64,000 nt of DNA from an uncultured Lachnospiraceae bacterium (GCA_947165025.1 CAMUYQ010000001.1:186001-250000); one strand, 5' to 3'; shown: positions 26,744 to 35,500, counted from the first letter of the stretch. A program made the numbers and translations. The notes: generated by a model from the sequence alone, not told the origin.

Positions 26744-28903
26744 TCAGTCAACTCCTCTTTTCAAATGTCCTTTAGTGTATTTATCGATAAGTTTTATCGA
26801 TGTAAAGCCTTTTTCATCAGCGGCGGAAAAGTATCTGCCCAATATTTCTTCGGCCTCGGATGCACTCTCATCCGTAAACGACAGTCTTAACGATGAAGGC
26901 GCAAGCTTTTTGATCAAATTTTCTTCATCTGATATCGACAGCACCGCACTGTTAAATATAACATTCGTACATTCTGCGCAATTACAGTATACGAACAGCT
27001 TCTCTCCTTTTCTGTCCCGAAGATACATGCTGTGGCCGGTGTTCTTTTTATCGCATCCCATCTTCGTGTTGAATATACAGTTTGCGCTCACCATAACGGG
27101 AAGTCTTCCGTATATTATAAGTTCCTCGCCCGTTATACCGCGCCTTAACAGCTCTCCTGAATTTAACTCAACAGGAACCGTCAGCTTATCAACACCAGTC
27201 CCTTTCAGAAAATCATATGCGTACCTGTTTGAAGAATACAGATAAATATCGCCAGTTATCAAACCTTTAAATCCCGCATTTTTCAATATCCTGACTGATT
27301 CAAGGTTTGATACATGATACCCTTTTACATTATATTTTGACTCTATATCATTAAGCGTACCGATAACGCCATCACGACTGTTTGCGCCTGACTCTTCTCT
27401 TACAACATATGGAAGTGCAATATATAGATCCTTATCATTCAGTTCAGCAACAAGACGGTCCCGGTTTTGCAAAAACAATGACATCGGCACGATGATACCG
27501 TCTGCCTTGCTCTTTGACACAGTTTTTAGCTGTTCAGACGTCATAACCGAAACATTAACCAAAGGCTTGACGCTTTCGTAAGGTTTTTCTCCTGAATATC
27601 CGGTTTCAGCCGGTTTTTCGGGAAGTATCCTTAAATGCGATGATATTATTTCATCCGCAAAAGCATCCAGTCCCTCCCGCCGTATCGTATTAAGGGCGCT
27701 CTTTTGAAGAAACAGTCCGTCATCAAGCTTCAATTCGATATTCTCAATATCAAATGAAGTTCCGCCGCTTTTTTTGAGCTGGCATGTAACGGAATCTTTC
27801 GTCAGCGAATGATTTTCGGCCTTATCCGGTATTACCGAAGTGTCGGCAGTGATACTGTGATCATCGTTATAAACACATATATTCGCAGCCTTTCCGGCTT
27901 CTATCGTACAGCTGATATTTACTGCAGCAGTCGGTATCCTTGTTATCTCCTTTATGTCAAACACATCGGAAACACTCTCATAAGAAGGCGACTCGGGCGT
28001 GATCATCCCTCTGTCGTTATGTCTGAAATAATAGCCGCTGCAGTTGCCGCTTCTAGTGTAATACGATATGAGCTTTTTCATATCAGCGCTGTCAACACTG
28101 TCCGACCCGCTCTCAATATATCTGTCGATATACTTCCTGTATATTGAAGTGACACCGTAAACATATTCAGCACTCTTCATTCTGCCTTCTATCTTAAATG
28201 ATGAAATTCCGGCATCGATCAGCTTTCCGATCATGTCAACTGTACACAGATCCTTAAGGCTGAGCGGATATGAATCATCATACATAAGGCGGCAGGGCTG
28301 AGCGCAACGCCCGCGGTTTCCGCTCCTGCCTCCGATGAACGATGACAGAAGACACTTCCCGGAATATGAATAACACAGGCTTCCGTGAATAAAGCACTCA
28401 ATCTCCAGTCCCGACTCTTTCCGAAGCTTTTTGATCTCATCAAGGGACAGCTCCCTTGCCGGAACAACTCTCGTTACCCCAAGATCCTTAAGAAGAGCGC
28501 AGCCGTCAGAGGATGTTACCGCAGCCTGCGTACTCACATGGATCGGAAGATCAGGGAAATACCTGTGAATATATGACATCACACCGACGTCCTGTACTAT
28601 AACACCGTGAAGCCCCAGTCTGTAAGGCTCTTTCAGAAAATCATACAGCCCGGCTATCTCGTCATCCTTGAAGAGCGTATTAACTGTAAGATATATCTTT
28701 TTTCCTGTGATATGTGCTATCTCAAGTGCACATTTCAACTCCTCGGATGATAAGTTCCTCGCATTTGCCCTTGCCCCGAACCTGTCAAGAGCAAGGTATA
28801 CCGCATCCGCCCCTGCATTTATGGCGGCCTTGAAACAGTCAATGTCTCCGGCAGGTGAGAGAAGCTCAACAATATGATTTTTGTCCCGGTAAGTATTTGC
28901 CAT
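26744..28903 (-). CDS. Peptidase U32 family protein (RlhA/YhbU-like)
   Basis: A 719-residue U32-family protein. Residues about 10-300 form the barrel with ELLSPAGDIDCFKAAINAGADAVYL, HVSTQAAVTSSDG and the Cys-rich GKCLLSSFIGGRSGNRGRCAQPCR; several U32 proteins are now known as RNA-hydroxylation or maturation factors rather than proteases (family knowledge). A second Cys cluster, KMGCDKK and YCNCAECTNVIFNSA, lies near the C-terminus. I chose the ATG at 28903 (MANTYRDKNHIVELLSPAG). An upstream in-frame TTG at 28939 lies within a terminator hairpin. The chosen ATG has no ribosome binding site and follows the terminator's U-run directly. Confidence 0.88.
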   Translation of the reverse strand: MANTYRDKNHIVELLSPAGDIDCFKAAINAGADAVYLALDRFGARANARNLSSEELKCALEIAHITGKKIYLTVNTLFKDDEIAGLYDFLKEPYRLGLHGVIVQDVGVMSYIHRYFPDLPIHVSTQAAVTSSDGCALLKDLGVTRVVPARELSLDEIKKLRKESGLEIECFIHGSLCYSYSGKCLLSSFIGGRSGNRGRCAQPCRLMYDDSYPLSLKDLCTVDMIGKLIDAGISSFKIEGRMKSAEYVYGVTSIYRKYIDRYIESGSDSVDSADMKKLISYYTRSGNCSGYYFRHNDRGMITPESPSYESVSDVFDIKEITRIPTAAVNISCTIEAGKAANICVYNDDHSITADTSVIPDKAENHSLTKDSVTCQLKKSGGTSFDIENIELKLDDGLFLQKSALNTIRREGLDAFADEIISSHLRILPEKPAETGYSGEKPYESVKPLVNVSVMTSEQLKTVSKSKADGIIVPMSLFLQNRDRLVAELNDKDLYIALPYVVREESGANSRDGVIGTLNDIESKYNVKGYHVSNLESVRILKNAGFKGLITGDIYLYSSNRYAYDFLKGTGVDKLTVPVELNSGELLRRGITGEELIIYGRLPVMVSANCIFNTKMGCDKKNTGHSMYLRDRKGEKLFVYCNCAECTNVIFNSAVLSISDEENLIKKLAPSSLRLSFTDESASEAEEILGRYFSAADEKGFTSIKLIDKYTKGHLKRGVD

Positions 28904-28907
28904 ATCA

Positions 28908-28940
28908 AAAAAAATTTGGGATGTCAGAGGACATCCCAAC
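28908..28940 (-). terminator. Terminator after zapA
   Basis: Minus-strand stem TTGGGATGT/ACATCCCAA (about 28915-28938) with a six-base loop, followed by a run of eight U that ends four bases before the U32 ATG. Confidence 0.85.
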
Positions 28941-28942
28941 TC

Positions 28943-29290
28943 TTATTTACCCTGAAAACTCTTTATCTGCTTCTCCCTGCTCTCAAGCTTTATCTGGGAG
29001 GCGATGAGCTCATGCTTCAGATCATACAGTTCTCTGTCCTTGGCTTCGATCTCATCCTGCAGTGAATCAATCTGCTTCTTTGTCTTGAAATAATCATCGG
29101 CAATATTTAAAAGCAACAGGATATTCTGCATGTCCGCAGGCTGTCTTCTGAACGAATCAACGTTGTTGTATTCCGAGATCTTGTTGTTGATGTATGAAGC
29201 AACCTTCTGAATATACTCTTCACTCTCCGAGCCGCTTAAGGTTATAACCTTACCGCCTATAACGACTTCGATATCATTATTACCGATCAT
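28943..29290 (-). CDS. zapA: Cell division protein ZapA
   Basis: ZapA bundles FtsZ protofilaments at the division ring. The 115-residue protein has the globular N-terminus (DIEVVIGGKVITLSGSESEEYIQKVASYINNKI) and the C-terminal coiled coil from about residue 60 (NIADDYFKTKKQIDSLQDEI onward). It has its own promoter (29321-29349) and a good GGAGG before the ATG, and it is followed at once by a terminator, so it is largely a single-gene unit between ruvB and U32. Confidence 0.9.
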   Translation of the reverse strand: MIGNNDIEVVIGGKVITLSGSESEEYIQKVASYINNKISEYNNVDSFRRQPADMQNILLLLNIADDYFKTKKQIDSLQDEIEAKDRELYDLKHELIASQIKLESREKQIKSFQGK

Positions 29291-29320
29291 GACTTCCTCC
29301 GCATAAGTAAATCTTTATAG

Positions 29321-29349
29321 ATTATATACAAAATGGTTGAATAAGGCAA
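29321..29349 (-). promoter_or_regulatory. Promoter of zapA
   Basis: TTGCCT (29344-29349) and TATAAT (29321-29326), spacer 17 bases, on the minus strand just after the ruvB stop. Confidence 0.65.
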
Positions 29350-29355
29350 CCCATA

Positions 29356-30351
29356 TCACTCGGGTTCGCAAAGGCCGAAGTGATGATAACACATAGAAGA
29401 AACAACCCTTCCCTGCGGAGTGCGGTTTATAAAGCCATTCTGGATAAGATACGGTTCGATAACATCTGATATTGTTCCGGCATCTTCACCGATAGCCGCT
29501 GCAATTGTGTCAAGACCGACCGGTCCTCCCGAAAACTTATGGATCATCGTAAGGAGCATATTGCGGTCGGACTGGTCAAGCCCCATAGGATCCACGCCCA
29601 TCAGATCAAGAGCTTCTATCGCAACCGCTTCACTGATAGCCCCGTCATGAATGACCTGGGCAAAATCACGTACACGCTTCAACAGCCTGTTTGCCAGTCT
29701 CGGAGTTCCGCGGCTTCGCCTTGCAAGCTCATATGCCCCGCTCTCATCGATATCAACATTTAAAATGCGAGCGGAATGTCTGATGATAGTTGCAAGTTCG
29801 TCTGCATTGTAAAATTCGAGTCTGCTTATGACTCCGAACCTGTCCCTTAAAGGCGCTGTAAGAAGTCCCGCGCGTGTAGTGGCACCGACAAGCGTAAATC
29901 TCGGAAGATCCAGTCTAATCGATCTTGCAGTGGGACCTTTCCCGACCATGATGTCTATCGCATAATCTTCCATTGCCGGATACAGCACTTCCTCGACCTG
30001 ACGGTTCAGGCGGTGTATCTCATCAATGAAGAGAACGTCGCCTTCGTTAAGGCCGTTAAGGATCGCGGCCATCTCCCCGGGCTTCTCGATCGCAGGTCCG
30101 CTTGTAGTCTTGATATGAACCCCCATCTCATTTGCTATGATGCAGGCAAGTGTAGTCTTGCCCAGTCCGGGAGGTCCGTAAAAGAGCACGTGGTCAAGCG
30201 TATCCGACCTCTTCTTTGCAGCCTCAATGTAGATACGAAGATTATCCTTGACCTTCTCCTGACCTATATAATCATCAAGCACCTGGGGTCTTAAACTGCC
30301 CTCTATCTTGATATCCTCTTCGGTAAGATTCGTCTCGATCGTTCTGTTCAT
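29356..30351 (-). CDS. ruvB: Holliday junction branch migration ATPase RuvB
   Basis: RuvB is the hexameric AAA+ motor that drives branch migration with RuvA. The protein has Walker [13 protein letters not shown], Walker [16 protein letters not shown], sensor 1 [19 protein letters not shown], and the winged-helix domain with [15 protein letters not shown] placed the start at the ATG of MNRTIETN (30351, 331 residues), because AGGTG lies seven bases upstream; an ATG six bases earlier would have no usable spacing. It follows ruvA after about 10 bases. Confidence 0.97.
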   Translation of the reverse strand: MNRTIETNLTEEDIKIEGSLRPQVLDDYIGQEKVKDNLRIYIEAAKKRSDTLDHVLFYGPPGLGKTTLACIIANEMGVHIKTTSGPAIEKPGEMAAILNGLNEGDVLFIDEIHRLNRQVEEVLYPAMEDYAIDIMVGKGPTARSIRLDLPRFTLVGATTRAGLLTAPLRDRFGVISRLEFYNADELATIIRHSARILNVDIDESGAYELARRSRGTPRLANRLLKRVRDFAQVIHDGAISEAVAIEALDLMGVDPMGLDQSDRNMLLTMIHKFSGGPVGLDTIAAAIGEDAGTISDVIEPYLIQNGFINRTPQGRVVSSMCYHHFGLCEPE

Positions 30352-30361
30352 ATGCATTCAC

Positions 30362-30979
30362 CTAAAACTTGGACATATATGAAAGTGCCTTCTTAAGAAG
30401 GCTCTCCACATCTTCACCAGCAGATGTCTCTATACTGCGTACCGCCTTGTAGCTCTCGCTCTGCGAATAGCCGAGTGCGACAAGCGCCTCGCATGCCTCA
30501 TCCCTGATCTTTCCGAGTGATTCATTCTTACCCGGATCCGCGGCAGCAGCCGAAAGCTTCTGTTCAAAAGCCCTCTGCAGATCGATCTTGTCCTTAAGAT
30601 CGAGTATTACGCGCTGTGCTGTCTTGGGACCTATACCGGGAGCCTTGCCTATAGCCTTCGCATCTCCTGAAAGTATAGCAAACTTAAGATCCTCGGCCGT
30701 CATGACTGACAGAAGCGCCAGTCCTCCCTTCGGCCCTATACCGTTAACGCTTATCAGCATCCTGTACAGATCAAGGTCATCCTTTGTCAGAAAACCATAG
30801 AGCTGCATTGCATCTTCCCTTACGAGCAGATAAGTGTATACCTTGATGCTGATACCGATCCCGTCGATAAGATCGAGCGAGCTTGCCGGCATGAAGATGT
30901 TGTAGCCGATGCCGTTGTTCTCAAGGATGATCCTGTCCTCGTATATCCCGGCAACTTCCCCTTTTAAGTATCCGATCAT
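30362..30979 (-). CDS. ruvA: Holliday junction DNA-binding protein RuvA
   Basis: RuvA binds the four-way junction and loads RuvB. The 205-residue protein shows the N-terminal OB fold (MIGYLKGEVAGIYEDRIILE), two helix-hairpin-helix motifs (VNGIGPKGGLALLSVM and APGIGPKTAQRVILDLKDKI), and the C-terminal RuvB-contacting domain (DEACEALVALGYSQSESYKAV). It sits between a Gx-transporter gene and ruvB. RecU, the resolvase partner in Firmicutes, is elsewhere in this window. Confidence 0.97.
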   Translation of the reverse strand: MIGYLKGEVAGIYEDRIILENNGIGYNIFMPASSLDLIDGIGISIKVYTYLLVREDAMQLYGFLTKDDLDLYRMLISVNGIGPKGGLALLSVMTAEDLKFAILSGDAKAIGKAPGIGPKTAQRVILDLKDKIDLQRAFEQKLSAAAADPGKNESLGKIRDEACEALVALGYSQSESYKAVRSIETSAGEDVESLLKKALSYMSKF

Positions 30980-30992
30980 AATATCCCCTCTC

Positions 30993-31493
30993 TTAAATTT
31001 CAGTGATCCTGCGGATCCTCTTTATGATGATATCCGAAACCATTCCGGTAACGAGTCCTGCTGTCACGCCAGCTATAGCGAGTACCGGCAGATAATCAAA
31101 CACATATACGTTCCCGATAAGCACATATGCCGCTGCTATCTGCCCGGCATTATGAAGGACCGCACCTCCGGCACTTACTCCGTAAACGGAAAAATCAAAC
31201 CTTTTCAGTACAAGCATGCCGATATAGGAAAGGAGAGCGCCGCACAGGCTGTAAATAAATGCCACGGGGCCTGAAAAAAGCAGCGATGACAGTATTATTC
31301 TCAAAGCCAGGACTATGGCGGCATACACGGGTCCGCACAGATACAGGCATATGAGCGTTACTGTATTGGCAAGTCCCAGCCTGATACCCGGAACCGATAT
31401 CGGAATAACGAGAAATGATTCCAGATATCCGATGATAAGCCCAACGGCCGTCATGATCGCGCATATGCCGATAAGCTTACTTCGTGACCGCAT
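30993..31493 (-). CDS. Gx transporter family membrane protein
   Basis: A 166-residue membrane protein with about five hydrophobic helices, of the family once annotated as heptaprenyl diphosphate synthase component I and now called Gx transporter (ECF S-component-like). The recognisable part is SVPGIRLGLANTVTLICLY near residue 35, followed by glycine-rich helices. The substrate is unknown. It overlaps the NusG-II gene by 17 bases, the same partner it has in many Clostridia, so the two are probably co-expressed. Confidence 0.82.
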   Translation of the reverse strand: MRSRSKLIGICAIMTAVGLIIGYLESFLVIPISVPGIRLGLANTVTLICLYLCGPVYAAIVLALRIILSSLLFSGPVAFIYSLCGALLSYIGMLVLKRFDFSVYGVSAGGAVLHNAGQIAAAYVLIGNVYVFDYLPVLAIAGVTAGLVTGMVSDIIIKRIRRITEI

Positions 31494-31839
31494 CGTATTC
31501 GCCTTCCTTATCCGATCTGATCACTATGAGTACCCCTGAGGGAGCACAGCATAAGCTCTCATTATTGTTCCTGATATGTCCGCATTTAACGCAAAGCCGG
31601 TTGGGACATGTCGCTCTCTTCATGTATATCCCGTCATCATCAACGGCGATCTCATTGATGATCCCGTTTTCGCTCTCTATAGTAAATTCCTGATGCTCAG
31701 CAAGATCATATACTCCGTAAAGTGTACTTCCCGTATATACATAAGCACTTGCTCCCCTCCTGCCCGAATGCCTCGCAGCGATGAAAACAGCAGGTATTAT
31801 GATGAGGATCGCTATCAGGACAAGGTCTCTCTTTTTCAT
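31477..31839 (-). CDS. NusG domain II-containing small exported protein
   Basis: A 120-residue protein with one N-terminal hydrophobic helix (about residues 5-22) and an outside NusG-II-like beta domain (STLYGVYDLAEHQEFTIES, NEIAVDDDGIYMKRATCPNRLCVKCGHI). Four Cys in CPNRLCVKC and CC are typical of this family and may bind metal or form disulfides. No function is established. There is no ribosome binding site before the ATG, and the predicted transcription start falls at or next to it (see the promoter at 31846-31874). Confidence 0.85.
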   Translation of the reverse strand: MKKRDLVLIAILIIIPAVFIAARHSGRRGASAYVYTGSTLYGVYDLAEHQEFTIESENGIINEIAVDDDGIYMKRATCPNRLCVKCGHIRNNNESLCCAPSGVLIVIRSDKEGEYDAVTK

Positions 31840-31845
31840 GATAAA

Positions 31846-31874
31846 ATATTACTACACGAACATATGTTTGTAAA
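31846..31874 (-). promoter_or_regulatory. Promoter giving a possibly leaderless NusG-II transcript
   Basis: Minus-strand TTTACA (31869-31874) and TAATAT (31846-31851) with a 17-base spacer. A start about seven bases on would fall at the ATG (31839). Confidence 0.5.
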
Positions 31875-31911
31875 TGATTTTTTCAATATAAATGATTTTT
31901 TACAATAATAA

Positions 31912-31920
31912 TGATATAAT
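31912..31920 (+). promoter_or_regulatory. Extended -10 promoter of the GGDEF gene
   Basis: TGATATAAT on the plus strand (TG at 31912-31913, TATAAT at 31915-31920). The -35 is not recognisable. GGAGGT follows before the ATG at 31943. Confidence 0.5.
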
Positions 31921-31942
31921 AAATAAAGTTGTGGAGGTAGCA

Positions 31943-33037
31943 ATGTTACAGAAACTCCTATATGGTCATCAGGGCGATGATCAGACAAATTACGACGCCA
32001 TAAGATATTCGATAATGCTGACGGGAACAGCTATCATCCACTTTATCTTTATGGTCGCTTTTTATATAATGGGTATTTACTTTATGGCGATATACAATAC
32101 CGCCATAGTTGTGATGTATGCTTATACATCAAAGATAATCTCAAACATCAAGACCCTTGGAAGGCTCTATTGGGTCGTTCTTGCAGAAGTCGTTATACAT
32201 TCATGCCTGGCAACGATATTTGTTGGCTGGAACTATGGTTTCATGTACTATCTTTCCAGTATGATACCGGTTTCATTCTATCTCGCATTTTCTATAAGCG
32301 CATTCAAGAGAAAGCTGCTATATCCTTTTGTCAGCGCAGGTACGATATTTGTTGCATATATCACGATACTGACTCTTGCTCACTTCGTTCAGCCCGTTTA
32401 TCCCAACACACCGGCCGGATTTCGTATATTCTTTACATACATGAACATCATAATCGGTCTCGGTCTTACATTCATGTTCTCGGCCCTCTTTGCGGTAGAG
32501 GTCAATTCAATGCAGCTTAAGATGGAAAGTGAGCATGAAAGACTTGAGGATGAAGCAAGCTATGATCCTCTCACACATTTTCTCAACAGAAGGAGCATGG
32601 ACGAAAGACTTAATCATACACACAGAAATGCCATTATCAATGACGTACCTTACAGTCTGATCATGGCGGATATAGATCATTTCAAAGTTTTCAACGATTC
32701 ATACGGACACGACTGCGGTGACTTCGTACTTCAATCGATAGCAAAGATAATCACCGCCCAGATAAGAGCAAAGGACAGCGCCTGCAGATGGGGTGGCGAG
32801 GAGTTCCTGATCCTCGTTAACGACGCTCAGGAAACCGCTGTTGAAGTCGCAGAACGTATCAGATACGCTATCGAATCATACGAATTCATTTATGAAGGCA
32901 AGCCCCTTCATGTCACGATAACGCTGGGTGTATCATCATACTACTCTTCGGCTAAGGTCAAGACTCTGATCGAGATCGCCGACAAGAGGCTCTACAAAGG
33001 AAAAGAAAACGGGCGAAACCAGGTTGTGAGTGCTTAA
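31943..33037 (+). CDS. Membrane diguanylate cyclase (GGDEF)
   Basis: A 364-residue protein that should make cyclic-di-GMP at the membrane. About six hydrophobic helices fill residues 20-188, a short linker follows, and the GGDEF domain covers about 205-364. The active site reads GGEEF (284-288). Five residues before it is RAKD (275-278), matching the RxxD inhibitory site for product feedback. The family start of the domain, YDPLTHFLNRRSMDERL, is present. I chose the ATG at 31943 because GGAGGT precedes it; an in-frame ATG at 31892 lies upstream of the promoter. The gene is on the plus strand, unlike its neighbours. Confidence 0.93.
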   Translation: MLQKLLYGHQGDDQTNYDAIRYSIMLTGTAIIHFIFMVAFYIMGIYFMAIYNTAIVVMYAYTSKIISNIKTLGRLYWVVLAEVVIHSCLATIFVGWNYGFMYYLSSMIPVSFYLAFSISAFKRKLLYPFVSAGTIFVAYITILTLAHFVQPVYPNTPAGFRIFFTYMNIIIGLGLTFMFSALFAVEVNSMQLKMESEHERLEDEASYDPLTHFLNRRSMDERLNHTHRNAIINDVPYSLIMADIDHFKVFNDSYGHDCGDFVLQSIAKIITAQIRAKDSACRWGGEEFLILVNDAQETAVEVAERIRYAIESYEFIYEGKPLHVTITLGVSSYYSSAKVKTLIEIADKRLYKGKENGRNQVVSA

Positions 33038-33044
33038 TACTAGT

Positions 33045-33204
33045 ATTCCATTAAAGGTTAGCTGCAATATAATTTCCTCGAAAACGCGCTCCCGCTCCTG
33101 TTCAGGCATAACTGACGCTAGACTCGAAAAAACCTCGTCAAGCGCAGATGCCTTCACAAGGTTTTCTCGGAAACTATATTACAACTAACCTTTTTCTAAG
33201 GAAT
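33045..33204. repeat. Imperfect inverted-repeat element (about 160 bp)
   Basis: Two arms of about 40 bases (33045-33085 and 33161-33204) are imperfect inverted copies of each other. One arm reads AAAGGTTAGCTGCAATATAA and the other, reversed and complemented, AAAGGTTAGTTGTAATATAG. Several differences are C/T changes that still pair as G-U in RNA on one strand. Inside the 75-base middle is a further small stem (GCGCT/AGCGC). TTAATA occurs on both sides (33034-33039 and 33205-33210), possibly a target duplication but also possibly chance in AT-rich DNA. It could be a MITE-like element or a long structured RNA hairpin. Confidence 0.75.
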
Positions 33205-33208
33205 TTAA

Positions 33209-33244
33209 TAAGGGGACGGTTCATATAAGAACAGTCCCCTTTTA
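33209..33244. terminator. Terminator between GGDEF gene and EF-G paralogue
   Basis: Stem AAGGGGAC-GGTTC/GAAC-A-GTCCCCTT (33210-33242) with a short AT loop; T-rich on the plus side, so mainly for the GGDEF gene, but able to serve the converging gene. Confidence 0.8.
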
Positions 33245-33264
33245 GTTAATTATATAAGATTTAC

Positions 33265-35358
33265 TTACTCAGCCGTCTCGTCAACAAGCTTGCTTGCTCT
33301 TGCGGCAACTTCCTTCTCCTGCACATCCGAAGGACACTGCTCATAGCGTACGAATTCATATTCGTATACACCTCGTCCGCCTGTCATTGAACGGAGGACC
33401 GTGCAGTAGCCGTAAAGGCCCGTCATCGGGATCTCGGCTTCAACCACCTGTTTGCCGCCACCGATAGGGTTCATGCCGAGCACTCTTCCGCGACGCTTGT
33501 TAAGATCACCCATAACGTCACCGGTGTACTGGTCGGGAACGGTAACCTTAAGGGACGCGATGGGCTCAAGAAGCACGGGACCCGCATCCATAAAGCCTTT
33601 CTTGAAGGCCATGATAGTAGCCATCTTGAACGCCTGCTCGGACGAGTCAACAGGATGGAACGATCCATCGTAAAGAACAGCCTTAACACCGACAACCGGA
33701 TATGCAGCCATAGGTCCCTTCTGAACCGATTCTGCAAGACCCTTTTCAACTGCCGGGAAGTAGTTCTTCGGAACAGCGCCGCCGACAACTATCTGTTCGA
33801 ACTCAAATGCCTTTTCCGTATTGCCGAGAGGCTCAAACTTCATCTTAACGTGACCGTACTGTCCGTGTCCGCCGGACTGCTTCTTGTACTTACCTTCAAC
33901 GTCTGAATTCTTTCTGATCGTTTCACGGTAAGCAACCTTGGGCTCTTCAAGATCTATCTCAACCTTGTAAACATTTGCGAGCTTTGATGCTACTATCTCG
34001 ATGGCCTGATCACCGATCGCATAGATAAGGCTCTGTCTGTTTTCTGCATCGTTAACTGCCTTGATCGTCTGGTCTTCTTCCATTATCTTTGCAAGAGCAG
34101 AAGAAACCTTGTCGATATCGCCTTTATTCTTAGCCTTATATCTCATGTATGTGTAAGGCTTACTGATCTCTGTCTTGGGATACTGTACGGGATTAGCCTT
34201 TGTCGAGAGTGTATCACCCGTCTTAACACTTGTAAGCTTTGCAAGAGCACCGATATCACCGGCCTGAAGCTCGGGAACTTCGATAGGCTTGTTACCACGG
34301 AGAACATAAAGCTTGCCGATCCTCTCTTCAGTATCCTTATCGGAATTGAACATCGTGTCATCGCTCTTAAGTACACCCGAGCATACCTTGATAAGTGAAT
34401 ACTTACCGATGAACGGATCCACGATAGTCTTCCATACATAAGCCGTCTTCGGCTTTGAGAAATCATAATTTGCCTCGAAGATCTCGCCGGTCTTCTGATT
34501 GATACCGTTGAGTGCTCTCTGGTCAGGGCTCTTGAAATACTTGATGATATCATCCATCAGCGTATATACGCCGCGACACTGGATACCGGAACCCATCGTA
34601 ACGGGAACGATCGTGCCGTCGTTGATGTTTGCATAAAGTGCGGAACGGATCTCAGCATCAGAGAATGTCTCACCCGCAAAATACCTCTCCATGAAGTCTT
34701 CACTTGTCTCAGCAACGGCTTCCATAAGAGATACCTTGTACTTCTCAAGATATTCCTTACTGTAATCGGGAACATCACATTCATCAGCCTTACCTGCATC
34801 CGTCCATCTGAAGCCTTTTTCGCTGACTACGTTAACATATCCGACAAGCTTCTCATCCTCTCTGATAGGAAGATGGAAAGGAGCGATCTTCTTGCCGTAC
34901 ATATTCTCAAGATCCTCAACGATCTTACGATAACTTGCGTTATCAACGTCCATATCCGTAACAAAGAAGATCCTGGGAAGTTTATACTTCTCGCATATCT
35001 CCCATGCTTTCTCTGTTCCCACTTCAACGCCTGCCTTACCCGATACTACGATGATAGCACCTGCGGCAGCGCCTACAGCCTCTTCCACTTCACCGACAAA
35101 ATCGAAATATCCCGGTGTATCAAGTATATTTATCTTACAGTCATCCCACTCGATGGGAACTACACTTGTTCCGATTGAAAAATGACGCTTCTGTTCTTCT
35201 TTATCGTAATCGCTTATGGTATTACCGTCGTCGGTCTTTCCCATTCTGGTAGTGATTCCCGAAAGATATGCCATTGCCTCTGTCAAAGTTGTCTTACCGC
35301 AGCCGCCGTGACCGAGAATTACGACGTTACGGATCTTGTTACTGGGGTATACCTTCAT
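33265..35358 (-). CDS. EF-G-like translational GTPase (FusA2 type)
   Basis: A 697-residue elongation-factor-G paralogue with all five EF-G domains. It differs from the housekeeping EF-G in its GTPase motifs: the P-loop is GHGGCGKT (16-23), the switch II motif is DTPGYFDF (80-87) with Tyr in place of the catalytic His, and the base-recognition NKxD is TDMD (134-137). Such changes mark the FusA2/EF-G-like branch; for the mycobacterial member, published work reports little GTPase activity (family knowledge). Domain IV and V signatures (GQYGHVKMKFEPLGNTEKAFEF, GYCTVLRSMTGGRGVYEYEF) are intact. A housekeeping EF-G is presumably elsewhere. A promoter lies at 35411-35439 and GGAGG before the ATG. 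Confidence 0.9.
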   Translation of the reverse strand: MKVYPSNKIRNVVILGHGGCGKTTLTEAMAYLSGITTRMGKTDDGNTISDYDKEEQKRHFSIGTSVVPIEWDDCKINILDTPGYFDFVGEVEEAVGAAAGAIIVVSGKAGVEVGTEKAWEICEKYKLPRIFFVTDMDVDNASYRKIVEDLENMYGKKIAPFHLPIREDEKLVGYVNVVSEKGFRWTDAGKADECDVPDYSKEYLEKYKVSLMEAVAETSEDFMERYFAGETFSDAEIRSALYANINDGTIVPVTMGSGIQCRGVYTLMDDIIKYFKSPDQRALNGINQKTGEIFEANYDFSKPKTAYVWKTIVDPFIGKYSLIKVCSGVLKSDDTMFNSDKDTEERIGKLYVLRGNKPIEVPELQAGDIGALAKLTSVKTGDTLSTKANPVQYPKTEISKPYTYMRYKAKNKGDIDKVSSALAKIMEEDQTIKAVNDAENRQSLIYAIGDQAIEIVASKLANVYKVEIDLEEPKVAYRETIRKNSDVEGKYKKQSGGHGQYGHVKMKFEPLGNTEKAFEFEQIVVGGAVPKNYFPAVEKGLAESVQKGPMAAYPVVGVKAVLYDGSFHPVDSSEQAFKMATIMAFKKGFMDAGPVLLEPIASLKVTVPDQYTGDVMGDLNKRRGRVLGMNPIGGGKQVVEAEIPMTGLYGYCTVLRSMTGGRGVYEYEFVRYEQCPSDVQEKEVAARASKLVDETAE

Positions 35359-35410
35359 ATTGTAACTTCCTCCAAATTATAATATTCAGGTGCAGGCGCA
35401 CCTTGTTAAT

Positions 35411-35439
35411 ATTATAAAAAAATACGGGTTTGTTTGCAA
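35411..35439 (-). promoter_or_regulatory. Promoter of the EF-G paralogue inside the gpmI terminator
   Basis: TTGCAA (35434-35439), 17-base spacer, TATAAT (35411-35416) on the minus strand. The spacer coincides with the second arm and U-run of the gpmI terminator. Confidence 0.6.
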
Positions 35440-35478
35440 GCAGATTATGCATTATACACAAACAAAACCCGTATTTCT
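35417..35478 (-). terminator. Terminator after gpmI
   Basis: A long stem (AAATACGGGTTTGTTT against its complement with one extra base, loop about 24 bases) and a following U-run on the minus strand, 23 bases past the gpmI stop. Confidence 0.82.
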
Positions 35479-35500
35479 TCTATTCTGTTATTAACAGTGC

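Noticed and set aside
28903-28939. Longer U32 start at a TTG (28939)
   Set aside because: The extension lies in the zapA terminator hairpin and its U-run, and encodes no family sequence.
32936-33157. Minus-strand 73-residue frame overlapping the end of the GGDEF gene and the inverted repeat
   Set aside because: No ribosome binding site, runs antisense into a clear GGDEF gene, and half its length is inverted-repeat sequence.
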